Of a stretch of 64,000 bases of DNA, positions 15,933 to 25,314 are shown piece after piece (the first letter of the stretch is position 1; each line of letters begins with the position of its first letter). The stretch is from contig CAWIFM010000003.1 of the NCBI GenBank assembly GCA_963835525.1, positions 868,001 to 932,000 of the forward strand, given 5' to 3'. The notes under the pieces were generated by a model, which saw nothing but the letters and a program-made list of their open reading frames with translations, was not told where the DNA came from and ran no database searches. The stretch comes from DASSUW01 sp963835525 (GTDB lineage: Bacteria; Actinomycetota; Thermoleophilia; Solirubrobacterales; Solirubrobacteraceae). A program made the position numbers and the translations under genes.

Positions 15933-16743
15933 TCAGCCGCTCCGCGCGAAGAGGCGCCGGTGCACGAAGGCCTCCAGCCGCGCGGGAACCGGCCGCGCGC
16001 CCCAGAACCAGCGATGCACCGCGCGCTGGAGCGGTCCCACGCGGCCCTCGCGCGCCAGCTCGCCGGCGCGGGCGTAGAGCGCCGCGTGCTTGCGCCGCAG
16101 GGCGGCGTAATGGCGGCGGTAGCGCCGGCGGTCCTCGCCCTGCTTCGACGTCGCGGCGTGGCGGCGGTAGTCGAGGGTGACCGCGTCGACGCGCCGGCCG
16201 CGCCACCCGTGCGCGAGGGCGTTCAGCCACAGCTCCCAGTCCTCGTAGGTCTCGAAGGCCGGGTCGAAGCCGCCGGTGTCCTCGATCAGCTCGCGGCGCA
16301 TCAGGGCGGAGAGGCCGATCGTGTGCCGGTACAGCAGCCGGTAGGCGTCGTAGTCGGGGAAGCGCAGCTCGCCCTCCCACGCGCCGAAGAAGCGCATGGT
16401 GCCGTAGGCGAACCCGAGCCGCGGATCGGCCTCGAGCGGCGCCCGCATGGCGTCCAGCGCGCCGGGGGCGAGGCGGTCGTCGGCGTCGACGACGATCGCG
16501 TACGGCGTCCCGACGCCGGGCCAGCCCCGCGTTGCGGGCGGCGCACACGCCGCGGTTCTCCTGGCGCACCACCTCCACCTCCGCCGGCAGCGAATCGAGC
16601 ACGGCGTGCGTCTCCGCGTCCGTCGAGCCGTCGTCGACCACCACCACCCGCGCCCCCTGGGCGAGCACGCTGTCGACGGCCTCGCGCAGATAGCGTCCAT
16701 AGTTGAAGCAGGCGATGACTGCCGTCACGTCGTCGTTGGCCAT
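15933..16743 (-). CDS. glycosyltransferase family 2, one frameshift
   Basis: The N-terminal ~80 residues (DVTAVIACFNYGRYLREAVDS, VVVVDDGSTDAETH, NRGVCAARNAGLA) lie in one frame. From about 16520 the protein continues in another frame with PYAIVVDADDRLAPGALDAM, RRELIEDTGGFDPAFETYED and a C-terminal basic helical region. One extra base near 16520 explains the break, and the repaired protein is about 269 residues. This is an ordinary GT2 with DXD-like VDADD. A TAAGTT box lies nine bases before the ATG at 16743. Its divergent neighbour at 16763 is a methyltransferase-like gene. Confidence 0.75.
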
Positions 16744-16762
16744 CGCGGGAGGAACTTAGAGC

Positions 16763-17449
16763 GTGCGCCTCACAGTCCGCCATCACTTCGACTTCGGGGC
16801 CGACCGCGCGGTGGTCGGTGACGACCTCGTGCGCCCCGAGGCCTGGGACGCGCTGCGGACGCAGACGAGCGGCGCGTTCGCGCTCGCCGAGACGCGCGAG
16901 CAGTGGGAGCGGACCGCCGACGAGCACCCCGAGCTCGAGGCGCGGGCGCGGCGGCTCGACGAGGTGTTCGGGCGCCTCGGGGCCGCGGAAGGTCGTCTCG
17001 TACGGCGCCGGCGGCGCCACGCTCGAGTGCTGGCTCAAGCGGGTCGCCCCGCAGCGCGACCTGGTCGTCACCGACTACGCGCAGGCCACGGTCGAGCGGC
17101 TGAAGCCGATCTTCGCCGAGGCCGAGTGCGTGGTCCACGACCTGTCGGCCGACGGCCCGCTCGACGGCGACCTGCACCTCTTCCACCGGATCGACACCGA
17201 GTTCGAGAACCGGCGCTGGCAGGAGGTGTTCGAGCGCTTCGGCGCGGTGCCGATCGTGTTCGTGGCGGCCGGGCAGGTCGATCTCCGCGGCGCCCTGGCC
17301 GAGGTCCGCAAGGGCCGCCGGCGAGGTGCCTCGCGGGCCGGCTGGGTGCGCACGCGGCCGGCGCGATCGAGGCGCTCTGGAAGCAGACGCACACGGCCGT
17401 CCCCGTGGACGTCGGCGACCTCCCTGCCTGGGAGCTGCGGCCCAGGTGA
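16763..17449 (+). CDS. SAM-dependent methyltransferase-like protein, two compensating frameshifts
   Basis: Read from a GTG at 16763, the first ~70 residues are in one frame. The central part (VVSYGAGGATLECWLKRVAP, LVVTDYAQATVERLKPIF, LHLFHRIDTEFENRRWQEVF) is in the next frame after an extra G in the GGGG run at 16979-16982. The last ~35 residues (AAGAIEALWKQTHTAVPV) return to the first frame somewhere before 17330. The SYGAGGATLE block and the following acidic residue look like motif I and the post-I of class I methyltransferases. The substrate is unknown. Its position between GT2 and gmd suggests glycan decoration. Confidence 0.55.
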   Translation: MRLTVRHHFDFGADRAVVGDDLVRPEAWDALRTQTSGAFALAETREQWERTADEHPELEARARRLDEVFGRLGAAEGRLVRRRRRHARVLAQAGRPAARPGRHRLRAGHGRAAEADLRRGRVRGPRPVGRRPARRRPAPLPPDRHRVREPALAGGVRALRRGADRVRGGRAGRSPRRPGRGPQGPPARCLAGRLGAHAAGAIEALWKQTHTAVPVDVGDLPAWELRPR

Positions 17450-17466
17450 TGCCATCCTCTGGCGCG

Positions 17467-18509
17467 ATGACGGATTCACAACCGCGAAAGGCGCTGGTCA
17501 CCGGCATCTCCGGCCAGGACGGGTCGTACCTGGCCGAGCTGCTGCTCGCAGAAGGGCTACGAGGTGCACGGGATCGTCCGCCGCTCGTCGAGCTTCAACA
17601 CCGACCGGATCGACCACCTCTACCGGGATCCCCACGAGCACGGGCGTGCGCCTGTTCACGCACTACGGCGACCTCAGCGACCCCGTCGCCCTGACCAAGC
17701 TCATCTACGAGCTCCAGCCGGACGAGATCTACAACCTGGGCGCGCAGAGCCACGTGCGCGTCTCGTTCGACATCCCGGAGTACACGTTCGACGTCACGGG
17801 CGCCGGCACGCTGCGCCTGCTCGAGGCGATCCGCGAGTCGGGCGTCACGCACGCGCTTCTACCAGGCGTCCTCGTCGCGAGATGTTCGGCGCGGCGCCGC
17901 CGCCGCAGGCGGAGGACACGCCGTTCCATCCGCGCAGCCCGTACGCCGTGGCCAAGGTGGCCGCGTACTGGGCCGCGGTCAACTACCGCGAGGCGTACGG
18001 CATGTTCGCCTGCAACGGGATCCTCTTCAACCACGAGTCCCAGCGCCGCGGCGAGACGTTCGTCACGCGCAAGATCACGCGCGCCGTCGCCCGCATCAAG
18101 CACGGGCTGCAGGACAAGCTGTACCTCGGCAACCTCGACGCCAAGCGCGACTGGGGCTACGCCGCCGACTACGTCGAGGCGATGTGGATGATGCTCCAGG
18201 CCGACGAGCCCGACGACTACGTCATCGCCACCGGCGAGACCCACTCGCGTGCGCGAGTTCCTCGAGCACGCGTTCGCGCACGCCGGGCTCGACTGGGAGC
18301 AGCACGTCGAGATCGACCCGCGCTACTTCCGCCCGGCCGAGGTCGACGTGCTCCTGGGCGACGCGAGCAAGGCGCGAGAGCGGCTCGGCTGGCAGCCCAA
18401 GGTGGGCTTCGAGGAGCTCGTGCGGATCATGGTCGACGCCGACGTGAGCGCGCTCGAGGACCAGCTCGCGGGCAAGGTCACCCGCTACAGCCACGAGGGG
18501 ATCGGCTAG
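17467..18509 (+). pseudogene. gmd: GDP-mannose 4,6-dehydratase, copy 2, five single-base insertions
   Basis: The gmd order is complete when frames are joined: KALVTGISGQDGSYLAELLL, YEVHGIVRRSSSFNTDRIDHLY, THYGDLSDPVALTKLIYELQP, YQASSSEMFG, SPYAVAKVAAYWAAVNYREAY, ILFNHESQRRGETFVTRKITRA, LGNLDAKRDWGYAADYVEAMW and VREFLEHAFAHAGLDW. Extra bases are needed near 17555, 17643, 17850, 17876 and 18250. Removing five bases from the 1043-nt span leaves exactly 346 codons, a normal gmd length. The regularity of the repair argues for sequence errors in a working gene. It makes GDP-4-keto-6-deoxymannose and is closer to the long, classical Gmd type than copy 1. Confidence 0.85.
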
Positions 18510-19282
18510 TCGGAGCGCAGCCGGCCGTAGGGCTCGGGCCAGCCGGAGATGCGTGGCAGCACGGCGCGCTTGAGCGAGTCGAAGCCCTGCATGATCGCCC
18601 GGTCCCGGGCGTTGCGCGCCCACATGAGCCGGATCCGCATCGCCTCGTCCTGCGCCTTCATCGGGTCGTTGCCGGTCTTCGAGCCGGCGTGGTACCGGAA
18701 GCGGACGAGCGGCTCGGGGAAGCGGTGCACGCGCCGCCCGTGCATCAGGCGCAGGTAGAAGTCGTAGTCGGCGGCGTCCACCCAGCGCTCGTCGAGGAGC
18801 CCGGAGCCCGCGAGCAGCGAGCGGCGGAAGATGAACGTCGGCGTGGGGATGTAGTCGCCGAAGAAGAGGTAGCGGTGAAAGCTCGGGGCGGCCGGCACGT
18901 AGGTCCGCTTGACCTGCAGGTGCTCGTCGGTGAACTGGATGCCTCCGTAGAGCAGGTCGACGTCCGGGTTCTCGGCGAGCACCGCCACCGCGCGGTCGAC
19001 CTCCTCGGGGTTGTAGGCGTCATCGGCGTTCAGCCAGGCGCAGAGCTCGCCGGTCGCGCGCTCGAGCCCCTTGTTCACCGCGTGCGTCTGCCCGCGGTCC
19101 GGCTCCGACACCCACGTCAGGTCGGGATCGTCGCGCCCCTGCAGCAGCTCGACCGTGCCGTCGTCCGAGCCGCCGTCGATCACGAGGTGCTCGTGCGGGG
19201 TGCGCAGCGCGGCGACGCTGTCGAGCGTCTCCGCCAGGAAGCGGCCCGAGCCGAACGACGGCGTGATGACGGAGAGCCTCAT
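18506..19282 (-). CDS. glycosyltransferase family 2
   Basis: A 258-residue GT2 with LSVITPSFGSGRFLAETLDS, VIDGGSDDGTVELL, EPDRGQTHAVNKGLERATGE, the metal-binding WLNADDAYNPEEVDRA, and IPTPTFIFRRSLLAGSGLLD followed by DYDFYLRLMHG. It closely resembles the GT2 at 23790-24581. The ATG at 19282 overlaps the stop of the methyltransferase upstream (ATGA). This is the last gene of the wzm-wzt-methyltransferase-methyltransferase-GT2 string running leftwards from 23064. Its stop shares a CTAG with the convergent gmd stop. Confidence 0.85.
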   Translation of the reverse strand: MRLSVITPSFGSGRFLAETLDSVAALRTPHEHLVIDGGSDDGTVELLQGRDDPDLTWVSEPDRGQTHAVNKGLERATGELCAWLNADDAYNPEEVDRAVAVLAENPDVDLLYGGIQFTDEHLQVKRTYVPAAPSFHRYLFFGDYIPTPTFIFRRSLLAGSGLLDERWVDAADYDFYLRLMHGRRVHRFPEPLVRFRYHAGSKTGNDPMKAQDEAMRIRLMWARNARDRAIMQGFDSLKRAVLPRISGWPEPYGRLRSD

Positions 19283-20058
19283 GCGCGCTTGCGCAGCACG
19301 ATGAAGCGGTGCCAGGGGTTCTCGGGGACGCGATACGTCCGCTCGACGGCGAAGCCGGCGGCCCGCACGGCGGCCAGCAGCCGCTCGAGCGGCGCGCCTT
19401 CGGCGCCGACCTCCCAGAAGTGCTGGCTGCCGGGCTCGGGCCTCCATGCGCCGCGCGGGATCGGCAGCCGAGGCTCCAGCGTGCGGCCGCCGAGCGACCA
19501 CTGCGGCGGTACGAAGCGCAGGAAGAGCCAGTCGCGGAGGCGCATGCGCCGCGTGGCGAGCTCGCGGACGAGCCGCTTCCGGGAGTCCGGAAGGCGGGCT
19601 CTCAGCTCGTCGAGGTACCAGCCCGGGAAGTACAGCGGGTAGGCCTTCCCGGCCCAGGGCGTCGCGTCGGGCACCGAGACCACCGCGCCGATCCGCGAGA
19701 CGCGCGCGAGCTCGGCCAGCGCCCGCTCGGCGTCCTCGAACGGGAGGTGCTCCAGCACCTGGGAGCAGAGCGCGGCGTCGAACGAGCCGTCCTCGAGCGG
19801 GATGTCGGTCACCGACCCGGCCACGTCCGCGCCGAGGCCCGGATCCATGTCGAGCGTGGTCACCTGCATGCCGGCCCGGCGCAACCACTCCGTCACGAGC
19901 CCGCCGCCCGGCCCGACCTCGAGGACCGTGCGGGCCTCGAGGGCGAGCACTTCGTCGACCTGGTGCCAGTAGGAGCAGGTGCGCTCCTTGGAGTTGTAGG
20001 CCCGCGACCAGTAGTGCTCGGGCGGCACCTGCGGGCGCGGCTCGTAGGCCTCGTTCAT
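19279..20058 (-). CDS. class I SAM-dependent methyltransferase
   Basis: A 259-residue methyltransferase with motif I VLEVGPGGGLVTEWLRRAG, motif II/III region DAALCSQVLEHLPFEDAERALAE in order, and a C-terminal segment that closes with NPWHRFIVLRKRA. I chose the ATG at 20058 because it overlaps the upstream stop by one base (TGATG); an ATG 18 bases earlier is possible. As it belongs to the first ABC-exporter operon, methylation of the polysaccharide, perhaps its non-reducing end, is a plausible job. This is inferred from location. Confidence 0.78.
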   Translation of the reverse strand: MNEAYEPRPQVPPEHYWSRAYNSKERTCSYWHQVDEVLALEARTVLEVGPGGGLVTEWLRRAGMQVTTLDMDPGLGADVAGSVTDIPLEDGSFDAALCSQVLEHLPFEDAERALAELARVSRIGAVVSVPDATPWAGKAYPLYFPGWYLDELRARLPDSRKRLVRELATRRMRLRDWLFLRFVPPQWSLGGRTLEPRLPIPRGAWRPEPGSQHFWEVGAEGAPLERLLAAVRAAGFAVERTYRVPENPWHRFIVLRKRA

Positions 20059-20930
20059 CAGCTGCGCCGGCGCCATACGCGGGTGCCGTCACCGCCGTTG
20101 GCCGCGACGGCGAACCCGGCCCGGTCCATGAACGGCTCGAACCCGAAGTCCTCGTGATGCATGGGGTTGGCCGTGTTGACGACGAACGGGCTGTTCTCCA
20201 CCAGCACGCCGTCGCGCGCCAGCGCGGGGAGCAGCTCGTGCTCGAGGACCGAGCGGCAATCCGGCAGGTGCTCCAGCACGTCCACGGCCACCACGGCCCC
20301 GAAGCCCGCCGGGGGCAGGTCCGACCACGGGTCCACCACCTCGACCCGCTCACCCAGCCCGTGGCGCGCCACCCGGAAGCGGATGAAGTCACGCTGCAGC
20401 GCGTTGAGCTCCGACACCGTGACCCGCATCCCCGCGGCGGCCAGCAGCAGGGCCAGGTTCCCGGTGCCTGCGCCGAAGTCCAGTACCCGCGCCTCGGCCG
20501 GGACGTGCGGGCGCACGTAGTGGTCGACGAACGACGTGTCGGGGAAGTGCACGGCGTTGGCGAACAGGTAGGTCTTCGAGCTCAGATAGAACCAGCGGTC
20601 CTGTCGCAGGTGCGGCGCCGTGGCGTGCCACTCGGCGCGGAACGAAGCGCCGGTGCGCGTGCGCAGCTCGTGCTCGACCACGTCCCGCGACAACCCGGTG
20701 TACGCCGCGAGGTCGCCGGCCACGTCGAGCCGGACGTCGCCGGCGACGAGCGTCCCCGGCAGGTCGATCTGCTCCGACCGGAACGGCAGGTTCGCGGCGG
20801 CGTCCGCGCCGCGATAGAGACGCTCTCCGACGGCCGGGGCCTGCTCGACCAGCCGGTCTCGCCAGCGGCGCAGCCGCCACAGGACGACGGCGTCGAACGC
20901 GCGCCAGACCCGCGCCGCGAGATCGGTCAT
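20058..20930 (-). CDS. class I SAM-dependent methyltransferase with N-terminal extension
   Basis: A 290-residue protein with a ~130-residue N-terminal region (including SEQIDLPGTLVAGDVRLDV and HLRQDRWFYLSSKTYLFANA). A methyltransferase domain follows: VLDFGAGTGNLALLLAAAG (motif I), VTVSELNALQ, VVAVDVLEHLPD. It overlaps wzt upstream (ATGA) and the second methyltransferase downstream (TGATG), so the three are coupled. Close linkage of methyltransferases to a Wzt with a glycan-binding tail suggests a role in the export signal or chain length. Confidence 0.78.
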   Translation of the reverse strand: MTDLAARVWRAFDAVVLWRLRRWRDRLVEQAPAVGERLYRGADAAANLPFRSEQIDLPGTLVAGDVRLDVAGDLAAYTGLSRDVVEHELRTRTGASFRAEWHATAPHLRQDRWFYLSSKTYLFANAVHFPDTSFVDHYVRPHVPAEARVLDFGAGTGNLALLLAAAGMRVTVSELNALQRDFIRFRVARHGLGERVEVVDPWSDLPPAGFGAVVAVDVLEHLPDCRSVLEHELLPALARDGVLVENSPFVVNTANPMHHEDFGFEPFMDRAGFAVAANGGDGTRVWRRRS

Positions 20931-22219
20931 GTCGTGCCGGCCTCGGCCCGGCTCGCCTCGACCGCGGGCGACCCGTCGGCTCCGAGCACCGACCACTGGT
21001 GGTCGACGAGCACGGACTGGTGGCTCGGCCGCTGCTCCTGGCCGCTGCCGAAGTAGTCGCCCTCGCGGACGGTGAGCTCGCACGCCCGCTGGATCCAGTC
21101 GAGCGGGTCGCCGCCCTGGTCGGCCCACAGCGTGATCGTGTACTGGCCGGGCGGGAGCGGGCAGCGCGGGACGAGGCACCGCACCTCGCCGACGGCCGGC
21201 GCCTCGCGGATCAGCACGCCCGCGGTCTGCGTGTAGAACTGCACCATCACGTCGCCGAGCAGCGTCTGGACCTGGACGGCGACGTTGAGATTGCGGATCG
21301 GCTTGCCACTGGCCGTCTCGTAGCGGAGCACGACCTCGAAGTCCTCGCCGGTCGCCGGGCTGTCGACCACGCGGCCGCCCGACTCGAAGGCGACCTCCGA
21401 GAAGCGCAGGCCGCCCGTGCCGCCGCGGTCGGTGCGCTCGGTCAGCAAGGTCCCGGTCTCGCGCACCACGCTGCGCACGTAGCTCTCTATGACCTCGGTC
21501 GTCGGGCCCTCGGTCACCTTGGCGCCCGACTCGAGCAGCATCGAGCGCGGGCACAGGCTCGAGACGGCCGTGAGGTTGTGGCTGACGAACAGCACCGTCC
21601 GGCCCTCGCCGGCCACCGCCTCCATCCGGCCCAGGCACTTCTCCTGGAACGCGAGGTCGCCGACCGACAGCACCTCGTCGATGATCAGGATCTCGGGCTC
21701 GAGGTGCGCGGCCACCGAGAAGGCGAGCCGCAGCTGCATGCCGCTCGAGTACCGCTTGACCGGCGTGTCGATGAACCGCTCGACCTCGGCGAAATCGACG
21801 ATCTCGTCGAACTTGCGCGCGATCTCGGCGCGCGTCATCCCGAGGATCGCGCCGTTCAGGAACACGTTCTCGCGGCCGGTGAGCTCGGGGTGGAAGCCGG
21901 TGCCGACCTCGAGCAGGGCCCCGACCCGCCCTTCGAGCCGCACCTCGCCCTCGGTCGGCGGTGTCACGCGCGAGAGGATCTTCAGCAGCGTGCTCTTGCC
22001 GGCGCCGTTGTGGCCGATGATCCCGAAGGTCTCGCCGCGCTCGACCTCGAAGCCGACGTCGCGCAGCGCCCAGAACGGCTCGCGTTCCGGGCGTCGCCGG
22101 CCCAGCGAGCGCATCCGCTCTGAGAGCGACTCGGTCAACAGCTTGTAGCCGCCGGTGAGCTCCCCCAGCGCGTAGCGCTTGCCCACGCCGTCCGCATGTA
22201 CCACCACGTCCCGGCTCAT
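20927..22219 (-). CDS. wzt: polysaccharide ABC transporter ATP-binding protein with Wzt-type C-terminal domain
   Basis: A 430-residue ATPase of the polysaccharide/teichoic-acid exporter group. Residues ~50-250 hold Walker A (GHNGAGKSTLLK), the signature YSSGMQLRLAFSVA, and Walker B (ILIIDEVLSVGD) with SHN. The remaining ~170 residues are beta-rich (for example FEVVLRYETASGKPIRNLNVAV and PLPPGQYTITLWADQGGDPLDW) and match the Wzt C-terminal glycan-recognition domain in size and style. It overlaps wzm upstream and a methyltransferase downstream by four bases each. It powers export of a finished glycan chain across the membrane. Confidence 0.9.
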   Translation of the reverse strand: MSRDVVVHADGVGKRYALGELTGGYKLLTESLSERMRSLGRRRPEREPFWALRDVGFEVERGETFGIIGHNGAGKSTLLKILSRVTPPTEGEVRLEGRVGALLEVGTGFHPELTGRENVFLNGAILGMTRAEIARKFDEIVDFAEVERFIDTPVKRYSSGMQLRLAFSVAAHLEPEILIIDEVLSVGDLAFQEKCLGRMEAVAGEGRTVLFVSHNLTAVSSLCPRSMLLESGAKVTEGPTTEVIESYVRSVVRETGTLLTERTDRGGTGGLRFSEVAFESGGRVVDSPATGEDFEVVLRYETASGKPIRNLNVAVQVQTLLGDVMVQFYTQTAGVLIREAPAVGEVRCLVPRCPLPPGQYTITLWADQGGDPLDWIQRACELTVREGDYFGSGQEQRPSHQSVLVDHQWSVLGADGSPAVEASRAEAGTT

Positions 22220-23064
22220 ACGACGTCGGCGAAGAAGAGCTCGGTCCGCCGGAAGTAGGCGATCCCGGCGGCGAGGACCGTGAGGGCGACCGCGACGGAG
22301 ATGGCCACCGCGGCGGGCTCGGGCGCGGGCGCCCCGAGCAGCGTCCAGCGGACCCCGCTCACCACCGAGACCATCGGGTTGACGGCGAACAGGTACTGCC
22401 AGGCGCCGGTCACGAGCGAGCCTGGGTAGATCACGGGCGTGGCGAAGAGCCAGGCCTGCACGAGCAGCGGCGTCGCCACGCCGACGTCCCGGTACTGGAC
22501 GTTGACCGCCGCGAGCAGGATCCCGAGCCCGGCGCCGGTCACGATCGCCAGCAGCAGGAAGCCGGGCAGCAGCAGCACCTCGACCCCCGGCACCTCGCCG
22601 TACGCGAGCGCGAGCACCACGAGCACGCTGAGGGCGATCAAAAGGTCGACCAGCAGGGCGAACGTCTTCGCGAGCGGGATCACCAGCCGCGGGAAGTAGA
22701 CCTTGGACAGCAGGTTCGAGTCCCCGACGAGGCTGCCCGCGGACTGCGCGACGGTCTGGGAGACGAACAGCCAGGGGACGAGGCCGGCGAGCGCGAACAG
22801 CGGATACGGCAGTCCCTCCGACGGCACGTCTGCGAGCACCCCGAAGAAGACGGCGAAGATTGAGGTCAGGACCAGCGGCTGCAGGATCGCCCAGCTCACG
22901 CCGAACAGGCTCTGCTTGTAGCGGACCTGGAGCTCTCGCTTGGTCAGGAAGTACAGGAGCTCGCGGTACTCCCACAGGTCCGCGAGGCGCAGCGACGCCC
23001 AGCCGGCGGGAGGCCGGATGAGCACCGTCGGGGATGTCGCCGCTGCCGCGGGAGCGCCGGTCAT
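22216..23064 (-). CDS. wzm: polysaccharide ABC transporter permease
   Basis: A 282-residue ABC-2 permease with six predicted helices. The N-terminal amphipathic part (LWEYRELLYFLTKRELQVRY) precedes the first helix, and the family block NLLSKVYFPRLVIPLAKTFALL lies near residue 125. It is the membrane partner of the ATPase gene it overlaps (ATGA). The ATG at 23064 follows a TAGCCT -10 box at seven bases, making this the head of a five-gene unit (wzm, wzt, two methyltransferases, GT2). Confidence 0.9.
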   Translation of the reverse strand: MTGAPAAAATSPTVLIRPPAGWASLRLADLWEYRELLYFLTKRELQVRYKQSLFGVSWAILQPLVLTSIFAVFFGVLADVPSEGLPYPLFALAGLVPWLFVSQTVAQSAGSLVGDSNLLSKVYFPRLVIPLAKTFALLVDLLIALSVLVVLALAYGEVPGVEVLLLPGFLLLAIVTGAGLGILLAAVNVQYRDVGVATPLLVQAWLFATPVIYPGSLVTGAWQYLFAVNPMVSVVSGVRWTLLGAPAPEPAAVAISVAVALTVLAAGIAYFRRTELFFADVV

Positions 23065-23071
23065 CGCGAGA

Positions 23072-23095
23072 AGGCTAGCTGCCCTCTCCTACGAT
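23072..23095. promoter_or_regulatory. divergent -10 boxes between wzm and a methyltransferase
   Basis: On the minus strand TAGCCT (72-77 of this block) lies seven bases from the wzm ATG at 23064. On the plus strand TACGAT at 23090-23095 lies six bases from the GTG at 23102. Neither start has a Shine-Dalgarno sequence. Confidence 0.5.
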
Positions 23096-23101
23096 CTCTG
23101 G

Positions 23102-23803
23102 GTGGCAGCTTCCGCCGTCAAGCAGCAGATCCTGCGCGTCCCAGGGGCGCGCCCGGTGATCGAGACCGTCTACCGGACGCGCAACGAGACCTGGCGGAGA
23201 GCCCGCACACGCCGCGACGGGCGGCGGCTGCGCGAGCTGTCGGCGTCGCGGTCGGACCTCCGGCTCAACGTGGGGGCGTCGGGCAACCATCTCGACGGCT
23301 GGCTCAGCCTCGACCTCCGCCCGGACGACACGTGCCTGGGCATGGACGCCGCGCGGCCGTGGCCGCTGGCGAGCGCCAGCGCGGAGGCGGTCAACAGCGA
23401 GCACTTCATCGAGCACCTGACCCTCGACGAGGCGCGGCGCTACCTGGCCGAGGCGTTCCGCGTGCTCCGTCCCGGCGGCGTCATCCGCACGACGACGCCG
23501 GACCTGCGCGGGCAGTGCGTGCTCTATGTCGAGGCCGACCCCGCGGTCCTCGAGCGCCATCGCCGCGACGGCTACGAGGCCGCGACCCACGGCGACATGC
23601 TCAACAACGCCTTCTACTCGTGGGATCACCGCCATATCTACGACTTCGAGAGCCTCGCCGTTCTCCTGCGCGACGCCGGCTTCGCGGACGTGCGCCAGGC
23701 GGCCTACGGCGAGAGCGCCCACGAGCTGCTGCGGGGCATCGACCGCCACGAGCCCGAAGAGCTCCGGTCGGTGCTGTGCGTCGACGCGGCTAAGCCCGCC
23801 TGA
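23102..23803 (+). CDS. class I SAM-dependent methyltransferase-like protein
   Basis: A 233-residue protein. A basic N-terminal helix is followed by LRLNVGASGNHLDGWLSLDL, which corresponds to a modified motif I (VGASGN in place of GxGxG), then SEHFIEHLTLDEARRYLAEAF and VLRPGGVIRTTTPDLRG. This form is common among methyltransferases of surface-glycan loci. The GTG start follows TACGAT by six bases, so a leaderless transcript is likely. Its last 14 bases overlap the convergent GT2 gene. Confidence 0.75.
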   Translation: MAASAVKQQILRVPGARPVIETVYRTRNETWRRARTRRDGRRLRELSASRSDLRLNVGASGNHLDGWLSLDLRPDDTCLGMDAARPWPLASASAEAVNSEHFIEHLTLDEARRYLAEAFRVLRPGGVIRTTTPDLRGQCVLYVEADPAVLERHRRDGYEAATHGDMLNNAFYSWDHRHIYDFESLAVLLRDAGFADVRQAAYGESAHELLRGIDRHEPEELRSVLCVDAAKPA

Positions 23804-24581
23804 GCCGGCGCGTCACCGCGTTCGCGGCGCGGTAGAAGCCGATCGCGATCAGCGCGCGGTCGACGGCCAGGAAGGCGCGCTCGCGAGGCGTCAGCGAGGG
23901 CCCGAAGAGGCCGACGAAGCGCTTCATCTCCTCGGTGAACGGGCGCCGATCCCACGACTTGGCCTCCTCGTGGATGACCCGTACCGACAGCTCGGCGTCG
24001 ATCAGAGCGGGCATATGGCCCGCGTAGGCGCAGCGCAGCGCGTGCTCGGTGTCGAACACGTAGTGCATGTCCTCGCGGAAGGGGCCGAGCTCGGTGAAGA
24101 GGTCGCGGCGCCAGAACGACGAGGGCTGGGGGACGCCCCAGGGGTTCAGCATCCACCAGTGGCGGCGCTGCTGCGGGAGCTCCGGCGTCCAGACGTTGCG
24201 CAGGCTGTCGTCCGCGTTCACGAACCGGCACCCGCCGACCACCCAGCGCGCGTCGGGCTGCTCCTCGAACGCGCGCACCACGTGGTCGAACGCGCCGGGG
24301 AGGTAGTAGTCGTCGCTGTTGATGTACGCCACGATGTCGCCGGTGGCGCGGCGCAGGCCCTTGTTGAGCGCGTCGGTCTGGCCCTCGTCGGACTCGCTCA
24401 CCCACCACGCGATGCGGTCGTCGTAGCGCTCGATGATCTCCACCGTCTCGTCGGTCGAGCCGCCGTCGACGATCAGGTACTCGAGGTTCTCGTAGCCCTG
24501 GTCGAGGATCGAGCGGATCGTGCGCTCGATGAAGGCACCCTGGTTGAACGAGGGCGTGATGACCGTCAGCTTCGGCTTCAC
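23790..24581 (-). CDS. glycosyltransferase family 2
   Basis: A 263-residue GT2 with LTVITPSFNQGAFIERTIRS, LIVDGGSTDETVEIIERY, SDEGQTDALNKGLRRATGD, the metal site YINSDDYYLPGAFDHV, and PQPSSFWRRDLFTELGPF. It is a close relative of the GT2 at 18506. The GTG at 24581 overlaps the stop of the FkbM gene (GTGA). It presumably acts with that methyltransferase on the same glycan. Confidence 0.85.
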   Translation of the reverse strand: MKPKLTVITPSFNQGAFIERTIRSILDQGYENLEYLIVDGGSTDETVEIIERYDDRIAWWVSESDEGQTDALNKGLRRATGDIVAYINSDDYYLPGAFDHVVRAFEEQPDARWVVGGCRFVNADDSLRNVWTPELPQQRRHWWMLNPWGVPQPSSFWRRDLFTELGPFREDMHYVFDTEHALRCAYAGHMPALIDAELSVRVIHEEAKSWDRRPFTEEMKRFVGLFGPSLTPRERAFLAVDRALIAIGFYRAANAVTRRLRRA

Positions 24582-25306
24582 GACCGCAGGAACACTCCGT
24601 CGAACTGGAGCATGCGGCCGCTGGCCGGGTCGCCGAAGCCCGGCTCGACCCCGGCCAGCTCGAAGCCGCGCCCGCCCAGATGGTCGACCACCTCGCGCCA
24701 GGGCGAGTCGCCCTCGTAGAGGTGCGCGAGAGCCAGCTCCGCCTGCACGCCGCGTAGCTCGCCGAGCGACCGCTCGGCGCCGCGCAGCACGTGCATCTCG
24801 AAGCCCTGGACGTCGAGCTTGAGGAAGACGCGGTCGCCGCCGAGCTCGCCCCACAGCGAGTCGAGCCGTGCGGTGTCGACCTGCTCGGTCCCCACGTAGG
24901 CCGACTCGGGCGCGCTCGCGAGGTGCCGCTCCCCCATGTCGAGCAGCGAGCTCGAGGTCGAGTTGCCCGCGACGTGGATCTCGGCGGTGCCGTCGGCGTC
25001 AGAGAGCGCCAGCCGGCGCGCCTCCCAGCGCGCGTCGCCGCCGGCGCGCCGCTCGAGCGCGGCGAACGCGCCGGACAGCGGCTCGAACGAGATGATGCGG
25101 CCCTGGAAGCCGGCGCGCCGCATCCTCACGGCGTACTGACCCTCGTTGGCGCCGACGTCGAGCAGCAGGTCGACCCGCTCGCTCGCGAGCAGCCGCGCCC
25201 GCAGGACGTCCTCCTGGGCCGGCGCCGGATCCGGGTCGTAGGGGTGGAGCTCGTAGCCGAGCCGGCGCAGGCCGCCCTGGATGCCGCGGTTGATCGCCGC
25301 TCTCAC
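24578..25306 (-). CDS. FkbM family methyltransferase
   Basis: A 242-residue O-methyltransferase of the FkbM family: LLLDVGANEGQYAVRMRRAG (motif I), ISFEPLSGAFAALERRA, then VFLKLDVQGFEMHVLRGAE, the family's most characteristic block. Such enzymes methylate hydroxyl groups, commonly of sugars. The GTG at 25306 has a perfect TAGGAT box eight bases upstream and no Shine-Dalgarno sequence. It is paired with the GT2 at 23790 and divergent from the CgeB-like pair. Confidence 0.85.
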   Translation of the reverse strand: MRAAINRGIQGGLRRLGYELHPYDPDPAPAQEDVLRARLLASERVDLLLDVGANEGQYAVRMRRAGFQGRIISFEPLSGAFAALERRAGGDARWEARRLALSDADGTAEIHVAGNSTSSSLLDMGERHLASAPESAYVGTEQVDTARLDSLWGELGGDRVFLKLDVQGFEMHVLRGAERSLGELRGVQAELALAHLYEGDSPWREVVDHLGGRGFELAGVEPGFGDPASGRMLQFDGVFLRS

Positions 25307-25314
25307 GCGGGCTG

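Noticed and set aside
13185..18509. True pseudogene island
   Set aside because: Motif order, spacing and repaired lengths are normal for most genes, especially gmd copy 2, so errors are more likely than decay; kept only as a caveat.
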